17,406 bases of DNA from Acidobacteriia bacterium UBA6623 (GTDB lineage: Bacteria > Acidobacteriota > Terriglobia > Bryobacterales > UBA6623), in NCBI GenBank assembly GCA_002433055.1, contig DJHJ01000032.1, positions 1-17,406 of the forward strand, read 5' to 3'. Positions 1 to 6,508 of the stretch are shown here, piece after piece. The notes beneath the pieces are model-generated. The model was not told the origin of the DNA, did not search any database, and saw only the letters and a list, made by a program, of their open reading frames with translations. Position numbers and translations under genes: made by a program. The number at the start of each line of letters is the position of its first letter. Position 1 is the stretch's first letter.

Positions 1-1563
1 CATGCTGATTTTGGTGGTGAAGTTGAACGGGCACTCAAGATTGTCGACGGAGTGATGCTCTTGGTGGATGCTAGTGAAGGACCACTGCCTCAAACTCGCT
101 ATGTGCTCATGAAAGCCCTCGAAGCACGTTTGACGCCGATTGTTGTTATTAACAAGATCGACCGCCAAGACGCGCGAATTCAGGAAGTGGTGGACGAAGT
201 CTACGATCTTTTTATCGATCTTGATGCGGATGAAGAACAACTGGAGTTTCCAGTACTCTATGCAGTTGCTCGGAATGGTATCGCTAAGCACACTCTGGAT
301 GATTCGTCGCAAGATCTAAGACCCCTATTCGAGACAATCATCAAGACTGTGCCCGCGCCATCAGGAAACCCCAACGAGGTTTTGCAGTTACTTGTAGCGA
401 ATCTAGATTACAACGAATACTTGGGTCGCATGGCGATTGGGCGGGTATTTTCCGGCACGCTAAAGCAAGATAATGAGGCATCAATTTGCAAACTCGATGG
501 CTCGATTGAGAAAGTTCGCATTACCAAGATGTATTCGTTTGAAGGCTTGAAACGTGTGGAACAATCGGAAGCATTACCAGGTGATGTTGTAGCGATTGCG
601 GGTGTCGATGGTATCACTATCGGTGAGACGGTAAGCGATGTGGAGTACCCTCAGCCACTCCCGAAAATCCAGATCGATGAGCCAACAATTTCGATGATGT
701 TTGCTGTCAACACGTCTCCCTTTGCTGGACGCGAAGGTAAGTGGGTAACCTCACGCAATCTTCGTGATCGACTTGAACGAGAACTACTGACGAATGTCTC
801 ACTTCAAGTTGAAGCAGGTGATGGGCCTGAGTCGCTTCGAGTGTCGGGTCGAGGTGAGTTGCAATTGGCGATTCTGGTCGAAACGATGAGGCGCGAAGGA
901 TTCGAATTGATGGTAGGTAAGCCGGAAATTTTGACCAAAAAAATTGACGGTACATTACACGAGCCACTGGAACATTTAACAGTTGACTGCCCTGAGGAAT
1001 TTGTCGGCGTCGTGATAGAAAGAGTCGGGTCGCGTAAGGGCATTACCACCAAAATGGTCAACCACGGTTCAGGTCGAGTACGGATCAAATTTGAAATTCC
1101 ATCGCGAGGACTAATCGGATTGCGTGGCCTGGTGCTGACTGACACGAGGGGCACCGCGATCTTGAACTCACTGTTTGCCGGATACGTTGCTTGGCGAGGT
1201 GATATTCCGATGCGATCGACAGGGGTACTGATTGCCGATCGTGCCGGCAAGACGACAGGATATGCCATTTTCAATTTGCAAGAACGTGGCGAAATATTTG
1301 TCAACCCCGGGACAGCGGTTTACGAAGGTATGATTGTGGGTGAAAATTCTCGCGATGCAGATCTGAACGTCAACATCATCCGTGATAAAAAACTCACGAA
1401 CCACCGAGCATCTAACGCGGAAGAGGGAATTCGGTTAACACCTCCACGGCTGCTTAATTTGGATCAAGCAGTCGAGTTTGTAAGAGAAGACGAATGGGTT
1501 GAGGTAACGCCGGAAGCAATCCGGTTACGGAAAAAGGTCCTGCCAGCCAATTTTCGAAAATAG
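1..1563 (+). CDS. typA: Translational GTPase TypA/BipA, 5' end missing
   Basis: TypA (BipA) is an EF-G-like GTPase that binds the 70S ribosome and supports ribosome assembly and stress adaptation in the cytoplasm. The frame is open from base 1 and gives 520 residues, starting at HADFGGEVERAL just after the missing DTPG (G3) motif. Compared with the usual length of about 600 residues, roughly 85 are missing, including the P-loop and switch I. NKID (G4) is at visible residues 51-54. The G5 position reads Y-A-V-A-R (87-91), so the usual Ser of SAK/SAL is Val. Later come the EF-G-like segment GRGELQLAILVETMRREGFE and the TypA-specific C-terminal domain with SRGLIGLRG and a KKLTNHR-like stretch. 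The stop is TAG. The identity is clear from domain order; only the left edge of the window truncates the gene. Confidence 0.96.
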   Translation, partial: HADFGGEVERALKIVDGVMLLVDASEGPLPQTRYVLMKALEARLTPIVVINKIDRQDARIQEVVDEVYDLFIDLDADEEQLEFPVLYAVARNGIAKHTLDDSSQDLRPLFETIIKTVPAPSGNPNEVLQLLVANLDYNEYLGRMAIGRVFSGTLKQDNEASICKLDGSIEKVRITKMYSFEGLKRVEQSEALPGDVVAIAGVDGITIGETVSDVEYPQPLPKIQIDEPTISMMFAVNTSPFAGREGKWVTSRNLRDRLERELLTNVSLQVEAGDGPESLRVSGRGELQLAILVETMRREGFELMVGKPEILTKKIDGTLHEPLEHLTVDCPEEFVGVVIERVGSRKGITTKMVNHGSGRVRIKFEIPSRGLIGLRGLVLTDTRGTAILNSLFAGYVAWRGDIPMRSTGVLIADRAGKTTGYAIFNLQERGEIFVNPGTAVYEGMIVGENSRDADLNVNIIRDKKLTNHRASNAEEGIRLTPPRLLNLDQAVEFVREDEWVEVTPEAIRLRKKVLPANFRK

Positions 1564-1606
1564 AACACGAGGAAACAATTAGTCTCTGACTCGGTTTTCA
1601 GAGTAG

Positions 1607-1951
1607 GGTTTTCTTCACCCATTGCTTCAGCTGTACGATTACCCCGACGGCACCCAACATAGCCCTCAACGCACAGTCACGATTACGCCTTTACAGCAGC
1701 TTTTCGTGCTCAATAGCAGTTGGATGCGTTACCAAGCGAAGAGTTTAAAAGTGCGGGTTTCAGCTGCACATGAGCCAGTAAATAAAATTCGGCTTCTCTA
1801 CCGATGGGTCCTTAGCCGAGATCCCACCTCTAAAGAATCTTCCCTGGCTCTTAGTTTTGTCAGTCGTCGCCGACAGCAGCTTGGCTCTGAGCCATGGATT
1901 GATTATGCGCAGGCATTACTGGGGACGAGTGAACTGCAGTATTTTCATTAG
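1607..1951 (+). pseudogene. Relic of a DUF1553/PSD1-domain protein (C-terminal fragment)
   Basis: About 110 residues match the extreme C-terminus of DUF1553 (PSD1) proteins: a YDYPDGTQHSPQRTV-type segment, then TPLQQLFVLNS, a segment with RLLYRWVLSRDPT and an ending like YAQALLGTSELQYFH. From family knowledge, these proteins are usually many hundreds of residues long, often exported, and found beside DUF1501 proteins in Planctomycetota, Verrucomicrobiota and some Acidobacteriota. Here the frame is closed by a TAG at 1604-1606, only about 40 bases after typA ends. The whole N-terminal part is therefore absent and no credible start exists apart from a TTG at 1622. I infer a decayed gene left by a deletion. 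A short functional protein translated from the TTG is possible but unlikely. Confidence 0.72.
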
Positions 1952-2069
1952 GTTCTTTAATAGCTCAAAGTCAGCACTACACCTGCTTGCCTCCACGCGA
2001 GCTCACAAGACTACACACGTGGTTTTTTGTACCCGAGCGGGCCACCCAAAATTTCGGCGATAACCCCAT
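1952..2069. other. Convergent spacer between the relic and pyrD
   Basis: No gene is seen here. On the plus strand, a CCACG/CGTGG pair (1993-1997 and 2018-2022) enclosing a 20-base loop is followed directly by six T residues (2023-2028). This could be a weak intrinsic terminator, but the stem is short and the loop long, so I do not call it one. Confidence 0.4.
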
Positions 2070-2990
2070 CTACTCTTCAGTATCAAGGCTTCCAATGAGT
2101 TCACTAGGTGACAGGATGTTTTGGTCTTCGAGAAACTGTCCGAATTCGTCGACGAGTCTGGCAGGCCGTTCTGGGTCCCAAAAGGTTGCAGTTCCGACCT
2201 GTACAGCAACAGCACCGGCTTCCAAAAACTCCGCGATATCTTTGCCGCTGCTGATACCACCAAGACCAATAACCGGAATTTTTACTGACTGGCTTGCTTG
2301 GTAAACCATCCGAAGTGCGATAGGTTTGATTGCTGGCCCAGAAAGTCCTCCGAAAGTTGCCCCAAGCAATGGTTTTCTTGCAACGGGATCGATTGCCAGC
2401 CCGAGGAAGGTGTTCACCAGTGAGATAGCATCGGCTCCAGCTTGCTCGGCGGCACAGGCCATGACTGTGATGTCTGTCACGTTTGGAGAAAGCTTGACGA
2501 TGAGTGGTCGTTGACGAGCAGCTTGTTTCGAAACAGTAACGACCTCAGAAAGTAAATCTGGGTCGGCGCCAAACTGAAGTCCACCATGTTTAGTATTAGG
2601 GCACGAGACATTCAGCTCATATCCGGCGAGTCCTTCGAAGTCTTCTAGTATGTGGATCACTTCAGCGTAGTCTTCAGATTTGTAGCCAAAGACATTTGCA
2701 AAAACGGAGGTGTCAAGATCGCGTAGCTTTGGAAGCTTCTCCTTGACAAAGGCATGTACGCCAACATTCTGTAGGCCGATAGAGTTGAGCATCCCTGAAG
2801 CAGTTTCAACAACTCTCGGTGGAGCATTGCCAATGATGGGTTCTTTTGAAAGGCCTTTGACTACGAAACCTCCGAGGGTATTGAGTTTGACTATCTTTTC
2901 AAATTCGAGACCATAACCAAATGTGCCACTGGCAGCAATGACCGGGTTTTTAAGATTCAGGCCGCAGAAAGATGTTTCTAGATTACGCAC
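2070..2990 (-). CDS. pyrD: Dihydroorotate dehydrogenase, class 1B catalytic subunit
   Basis: PyrD oxidises dihydroorotate to orotate, the fourth step of de novo pyrimidine synthesis, using FMN in the cytoplasm. The 306-residue protein has the class 1 start NPVIAASGTFGYG, a KGLS segment, and ELNVSCPNTKHGG, whose Cys is the catalytic base in class 1 enzymes (class 2 enzymes use Ser). Toward the end it has the FMN phosphate site GLGGISSGKD followed by GAVAVQVGTA. Length and segments fit class 1B, which normally pairs with the FAD/Fe-S subunit PyrK to pass electrons to NAD; no pyrK is present here. The start is GTG, and an in-frame TAA lies two codons upstream, so the N-terminus cannot extend further. 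No Shine-Dalgarno sequence is seen. The gene is transcribed away from the epimerase-like gene. Confidence 0.93.
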   Translation of the reverse strand: MRNLETSFCGLNLKNPVIAASGTFGYGLEFEKIVKLNTLGGFVVKGLSKEPIIGNAPPRVVETASGMLNSIGLQNVGVHAFVKEKLPKLRDLDTSVFANVFGYKSEDYAEVIHILEDFEGLAGYELNVSCPNTKHGGLQFGADPDLLSEVVTVSKQAARQRPLIVKLSPNVTDITVMACAAEQAGADAISLVNTFLGLAIDPVARKPLLGATFGGLSGPAIKPIALRMVYQASQSVKIPVIGLGGISSGKDIAEFLEAGAVAVQVGTATFWDPERPARLVDEFGQFLEDQNILSPSELIGSLDTEE

Positions 2991-3036
2991 GGGTTATTCG
3001 GGAATGGCAATTTTTAATAAAGTCACTACCCGCAGA

Positions 3037-3054
3037 AATATTTGACTAAATATT
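3037..3054. repeat. Perfect inverted repeat in the pyrD/epimerase divergent spacer
   Basis: AATATTT and AAATATT flank a GACT centre, giving an 18-base perfect palindrome in the AT-rich spacer between two divergently transcribed genes. It lies about 50 bases from the pyrD start and about 80 bases from the epimerase start. Position and symmetry suit an operator for a dimeric regulator. AT-rich palindromes also arise by chance, so this is a candidate only. Confidence 0.35.
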
Positions 3055-3134
3055 GGCATTATCCTAAGGGTAGTACCAGTGCTAGATTAACAGAAAGCCA
3101 TCGGTCGACTTGCGGCCAGCTTTGGATGAATTTC

Positions 3135-4124
3135 ATGGCAAGCTCTTTGGTTATTGGCGGAACGCTCTTTCTTGGACGGGCTTTGGTTCGTCGATTACTT
3201 TCTCGTGGCGATCAAGTGACCATCTTGCATCGAGCCAAAACGACCCCTTTTGGCGATAGTGTGCGGTCAATTCAATGTGATCGCAATGATATTGCTTTAG
3301 TCATCAAGACTCTCACCGGGAGCAATTTTGAAGTAGTTTATGACAACGTTTACGATTGGCAACGTGGTACCACCGCCGAACAAGTAGTTGCTGCGGCACA
3401 AAGCTGCAAAAGCCTAAAACGTTATGTTTTTACTTCAAGTGTTGCCGCTTACTGCCACGGTGATGCTCGCGAAGTAGATGAATCTGGTCCTCTGGTTTCT
3501 TCAAGTCATCCTGATAGCTACGCGCGCAACAAAGCGGAGAGTGAGCGTTCATTGTTCAAGCTTCACGCGGAAAGTGGATTTCCGGTCGTTACTTTGAGGC
3601 CGCCGTATATATACGGCCCAGAAAACCCTTTTTATCGAGAGTCTTTTTTTTGGGATCGACTGCTTGCTTTTCAGCCAATCATCATTCCAGGGGATGGTTC
3701 CCGTCTAATGCAGTTTATTCATGCAGATGACTTTGCTAGAGCAGCGATTCTAGCCACAGAATCAGATAAGGCTGTGGGGCGCTCCTATAATATTGCTCAC
3801 CCAACTGCTGTTACTCAAGAAGAATTGGTACACATTTTGGCTCGAGTTGCGGGCGTCGAACCAAAACTAATATTTATTGATCGAGAGACATTGATCGAAA
3901 AAGGTGGGAAGGTCTTTGAGCCGCCTTACTACTTTGCACAATATTTTGACATGCCACCAATCCTGCAAAAAACGGAACGGGCTCGGAGTGAATTAGGGTT
4001 TGAGGCAAGAGACTTTGAGAAGGGACTCACAGACAGCTTCTTTTGGTATCGTCGACAGAGTCGAAGGCAGGCGCCTGATTTTTCGTGGGAGAATGATCTA
4101 CTAGCCTCATTGGACCTTGGCTAG
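3135..4124 (+). CDS. NAD-dependent epimerase/dehydratase (extended SDR family)
   Basis: This is a sugar-nucleotide-epimerase-like enzyme of the extended short-chain dehydrogenase family, probably cytosolic. The N-terminus carries the dinucleotide-binding loop as GGTLFLG (canonical GGTGFIG, with Leu at the middle Gly). The catalytic set is visible: the Ser in VFTSSVAAY and the Y-x-x-x-K in SYARNKAE. RPPYIYGP and FIHADDFARA follow, as in UDP-sugar epimerases and the GGTxFLG subfamily. The frame opens at a TTG (3042), but that codon lies inside the inverted repeat and its leader matches nothing. I choose the ATG at 3135 (M-A-S-S-L-V-I-G-G-T), with GGA eight bases upstream; the ATG at 3126 is an alternative. 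The substrate cannot be told from sequence. Confidence 0.85.
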   Translation: MASSLVIGGTLFLGRALVRRLLSRGDQVTILHRAKTTPFGDSVRSIQCDRNDIALVIKTLTGSNFEVVYDNVYDWQRGTTAEQVVAAAQSCKSLKRYVFTSSVAAYCHGDAREVDESGPLVSSSHPDSYARNKAESERSLFKLHAESGFPVVTLRPPYIYGPENPFYRESFFWDRLLAFQPIIIPGDGSRLMQFIHADDFARAAILATESDKAVGRSYNIAHPTAVTQEELVHILARVAGVEPKLIFIDRETLIEKGGKVFEPPYYFAQYFDMPPILQKTERARSELGFEARDFEKGLTDSFFWYRRQSRRQAPDFSWENDLLASLDLG

Positions 4125-4205
4125 TTTGTCATGCTGCTCTTGTGGGATTCATCTTCGGGGAAGGGCTTACTTCTGAGGTGAGGAAGCGAAAGCTCCAAAA
4201 GAAAA

Positions 4206-4232
4206 GTGGCGCGGGTTAACTCCCCGCGCCAC
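4206..4232 (-). terminator. Strong GC hairpin; intrinsic-terminator shape on the minus strand
   Basis: GTGGCGCGGG (4206-4215) and CCCGCGCCAC (4223-4232) form a perfect 10-bp stem with a 7-base loop. On the plus strand the sequence after the stem is not T-rich. On the minus strand the stem is followed by TTTTCTTTT (complement of the A-rich stretch just before 4206), the classic intrinsic terminator layout. No minus-strand gene is visible upstream of it. It may still help end epimerase mRNA on the plus strand or protect its 3' end. Confidence 0.6.
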
Positions 4233-4394
4233 CGATCTCTTGTGGTTCGCTAAAGTCAAGACTGGCTAGGGTAATAACTCCAGACCAGCCCTACACTGTA
4301 AAAGACGTTTCAGGGAGCATTTTTTTCGGCAATGAGATCGGTAATTCTTCAACCGTCTAAGTCATTGAAAAAAAGAACTTTATTTTCGATAGAG

Positions 4395-4403
4395 TGCTAC
4401 AAT
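4395..4403 (+). promoter_or_regulatory. Extended -10 promoter candidate for the sigma-factor gene
   Basis: TG-C-TACAAT matches the extended -10 pattern (TGnTATAAT) at five of six core bases, about 72 bases before the sigma-factor start. No good -35 lies at the normal distance, which extended -10 promoters tolerate. It would be a housekeeping-type promoter; the evidence is the motif and its position only. Confidence 0.35.
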
Positions 4404-4474
4404 TCATATAAGTTTGTCTTTCTGGCAGACTTTTTGGTATGTGCTGACGTCTACCTAAGTGCTCGGAGCGGGAA

Positions 4475-5029
4475 TTGATTTTCCGAGAAATAGAAGACCG
4501 GGACCTAGTCCTGCGGAGCCAAAAGGGCGACGTGGATGCTTACAATATCCTTGTCTCGCGATGGGAGAAACGAGTCTACAACTACTTGTTGAAGCAACTC
4601 CGTAATCGCGAGGATGCCCTCGACCTGACGCAGGAAACGTTCCTGAAAGCTTATCGTGGTTTATCTCGGTTGAAGGAGCCAAGTCGTTTTGTGCAATGGC
4701 TGTTTCGTATTGCACACAATGAAGCGGTTTCTTTATTCCGGAAAACGAACCGATTTCTCGACGAAGAGGTTCCCGAGGCAACCGAAGGCGGAGTAGTCAG
4801 TGTGGGTGCTTCGAGGGCCTTTCCGATGGAGTGGAATCTGACGGTACGGAATGCATTGGATCAATTGACGCTGGAACAGAGGGAAACAGTGTTATTAAAA
4901 GTCTACGAAGGGTTCAAATTTGAGGAGATTGCGGAAATTCTCTCATGCCCTGTATCGACAGTGAAATCGAGACTCTATACGGCATTCGAGTTATTGAAGG
5001 CTAGCTTGTCACCGGTGGAGAGTGACTAG
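4475..5029 (+). CDS. ECF-type RNA polymerase sigma factor
   Basis: A 184-residue sigma-70 family factor of the extracytoplasmic-function group, which directs RNA polymerase to a dedicated promoter set. Region 2 spans about residues 10-85, with the core-binding and -10 segments DALDLTQETFLKAYRGL and FVQWLFRIAHNEAVSLFRK. Region 4 spans about 125-175, with the helix-turn-helix EIAEILSCPVSTVKSRLYTA. Regions 1.1 and 3 are absent, as expected for this group. The start is TTG with GGAG six bases upstream, and an in-frame TGA at 4445 blocks longer versions. The next gene, after 94 bases, looks like its membrane anti-sigma factor, and the block leads into the type II secretion genes. That makes control of secretion or of an envelope response plausible, but the regulon is unknown. 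Confidence 0.93.
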   Translation: MIFREIEDRDLVLRSQKGDVDAYNILVSRWEKRVYNYLLKQLRNREDALDLTQETFLKAYRGLSRLKEPSRFVQWLFRIAHNEAVSLFRKTNRFLDEEVPEATEGGVVSVGASRAFPMEWNLTVRNALDQLTLEQRETVLLKVYEGFKFEEIAEILSCPVSTVKSRLYTAFELLKASLSPVESD

Positions 5030-5097
5030 CGAGGATGTTATTTGGTTTTCGGGTTATTACTCTCTGGGAAGCCATGTGATTGGTTTAATGATTGGAT

Positions 5098-5111
5098 CGA
5101 TATAGATATCG
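5098..5111 (+). repeat. Inverted repeat touching the anti-sigma Shine-Dalgarno
   Basis: CGATAT-AG-ATATCG is perfectly symmetric and its last base is the first G of the GGAGG ribosome-binding site (5111-5115). As RNA it can form a 5-bp stem with a 4-base loop. As DNA it could be an operator. It might adjust anti-sigma translation relative to the sigma factor; this is inferred from position only. Confidence 0.3.
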
Positions 5112-5123
5112 GAGGCTGTGAAC

Positions 5124-5801
5124 ATGATAAAACCCCCATACGATCTACGTGATTACTTATTTGATGAACTGGATTTGGAGCAGAGGACCGAAGTTGAAGC
5201 CTACCTGGCGTCGTCTAGTGAAGCTAGGCAAGAACTGGAGCGCTTACAGATCACTCACAGGTCGCTACTGAGTCTTCCTGAGGAAGAAATTCCACGACGT
5301 ATTGCGTTTGTGTCGGACAAAATTTTCGAACCCAAGGGTGTAGGTCAATTTTGGCAAAAACTGTGGACTCCAGCCGAGCATTTTGGGTTTGGAGCAGCTG
5401 TGGCTTTGCTAGTACTATTTGCAGGCATATGGACCGTTCAGCCTTCCTTGAGAGTTGATCAAGAGGGTTGGCAGCTCGCATTTGGAACCGTTTCGGATCT
5501 TCAGGCTACCGAGGCACACAAGACTGAATCCACTGCGGTTGCTAACTTAATGCCCGATCAGATGCGAGCAATGGCCGTGACTCTAATCGACGAGAACAAC
5601 AAGAAATTACGCGACGAAATATCACAACTAGTTGCGAGTACTGTTTCGCATGAATCAGAAAACTCAGAACGCCTTTGGCGCGCTGCCGTCGAGCAGCTGC
5701 GGCGAGAAAGTGAACAAGGATGGCGAATTTTGAGAACTGATTTTGAGGATCTCGCTTATACCACGTCGGCTGAAGCAAAGCCGATGACTTTTGAGAGGTA
5801 G
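5124..5801 (+). CDS. Putative membrane-anchored anti-sigma factor without zinc ligands
   Basis: A 225-residue single-pass membrane protein. The N-terminal 45 residues (LRDYLFDELDLEQRTEVEAY, then LASSSEARQELERL) have the helical layout of the anti-sigma zinc-finger fold (zf-HC2/ZAS). The usual His-x3-Cys-x2-Cys ligands are replaced by Ser, Ala and other residues, so this would be a zinc-free version. A hydrophobic span at about 87-105 is the only membrane segment. The periplasmic part (about 140-205) is rich in Glu, Lys, Arg and Leu and looks like a coiled coil. The ATG at 5124 sits eight bases after GGAGG; the in-frame GTG at 5118 is too close to it. Position after an ECF sigma gene supports the assignment. 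Binding to the sigma factor is inferred. Confidence 0.7.
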   Translation: MIKPPYDLRDYLFDELDLEQRTEVEAYLASSSEARQELERLQITHRSLLSLPEEEIPRRIAFVSDKIFEPKGVGQFWQKLWTPAEHFGFGAAVALLVLFAGIWTVQPSLRVDQEGWQLAFGTVSDLQATEAHKTESTAVANLMPDQMRAMAVTLIDENNKKLRDEISQLVASTVSHESENSERLWRAAVEQLRRESEQGWRILRTDFEDLAYTTSAEAKPMTFER

Positions 5802-5803
5802 AG

Positions 5804-6409
5804 ATGCGGATAGCAGCAACTTTCGTGAGAGCCAAAAACCGAATCATGAATGCGAGGTTGATCCGATGTAATGTCCTCGCAGTTGTAGTTATGTTGTTTG
5901 GTATATGTGACGTGACTACAGCTGAATTATCGGGAACCACAACCCAATTTCAGAATCAGTCGCGGATGGTCGAACGTACTATCGCTAGCCGGTTTGAGTC
6001 TTTACCTATGCGCATGATAGGACGTGTGCGCGGAGGACGCTTGGAAGACTTTGGCGTGGTTTTTCTGCTTGAAGTCAACGTGGTTCCGATGGCCAATTTA
6101 AGCCCATTTCGTCAACCTTACTCAGAGACTGAGATAAAAAATCTCAACAAAAAGAAACAGCTAGGAATCGAGCAACTTGAGGAAATAGGACTTGACTTAC
6201 TAAAAAATGCGGCTGGGAGTTTGGATGCCATTGCAGCTAACGAAAATATAGCGCTGGTTATTGCACTGTTCCATTTCACGTGGGAGGACACGACGAAATT
6301 GCCTTCTCAGTTGGTTTTACAGGCACAACGAAAAATACTTCTTGATTACGCCGCCGGTCGTATAAGTGAGTTCGAACTAAGACGAGAATTGAAGGTTCGA
6401 CGGTTCTAA
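5804..6409 (+). CDS. Putative exported protein of unknown function
   Basis: I do not recognise a family for this 201-residue protein. Residues 1-40 look like a long Sec signal peptide: a basic start, the hydrophobic core NVLAVVVMLFGI, and likely cleavage after VTTA. A second ATG at residue 15 would give a more typical 26-residue signal. The mature part has an N-terminal segment containing MIGRVRGGRLEDFGVVFLLEV, followed by a Lys/Glu-rich helical region with LGIEQLEEIGLDLLKNAA and a basic C-terminus. The start at 5804 lies two bases after the anti-sigma stop, with GAGAGG five bases upstream, so the two are translated together. As a periplasmic partner encoded beside an anti-sigma factor it may tune signal sensing, but this rests on gene order alone. 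Confidence 0.75.
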   Translation: MRIAATFVRAKNRIMNARLIRCNVLAVVVMLFGICDVTTAELSGTTTQFQNQSRMVERTIASRFESLPMRMIGRVRGGRLEDFGVVFLLEVNVVPMANLSPFRQPYSETEIKNLNKKKQLGIEQLEEIGLDLLKNAAGSLDAIAANENIALVIALFHFTWEDTTKLPSQLVLQAQRKILLDYAAGRISEFELRRELKVRRF

Positions 6410-6508
6410 TGCTGTTTTGACTGATCAGACGAGTTTGCATAGTTGATCGGCGGTATCAGAGGTGTTTCGTTGTAGAAACCCTCATTTAATTTGATAACAA
6501 ACGTGCTT

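Larger units (their letters stand above)
4125..4474. other. 350-base gene-free stretch before the sigma/T2SS block
   Basis: No coding frame with family features is seen on either strand. The stretch holds a 10-bp GC hairpin (4206-4232), an inverted pair TAGGG/CCCTA (4267-4271 and 4289-4293), a T7 run (4320-4326), an extended -10 promoter candidate (4395-4403) and, in the putative leader, a 4-bp hairpin (4416-4430) followed by five T residues. Together these suggest a transcription boundary and a regulatory leader, but none is proven. Confidence 0.6.

Noticed and set aside
804..1304. A 166-codon open frame on the minus strand inside typA
   Set aside because: It is antisense to a strongly conserved part of TypA, has a composition typical of a shadow frame and shows no domain features.
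1993..2028. CCACG/CGTGG pair followed by six T residues, as a terminator
   Set aside because: A 5-bp stem with a 20-base loop is too weak for a confident intrinsic terminator.
4263..4293. Crossed pairing CTGG/CCAG and TAGGG/CCCTA resembling a pseudoknot
   Set aside because: The connecting loop that would have to cross the first stem has zero length, so the fold is sterically unlikely; only one of the two pairings could form.
4355..4360. GTCTAA as an ECF-type -10 element for autoregulation of the sigma gene
   Set aside because: No AAC-type -35 element lies at the needed distance; the hexamer alone is not informative.
6417..6445. TTGACT as a -35 for a gspE promoter
   Set aside because: The hexamers at normal spacing match the -10 consensus poorly; the best match (CATAGT) needs a 15-base spacer.
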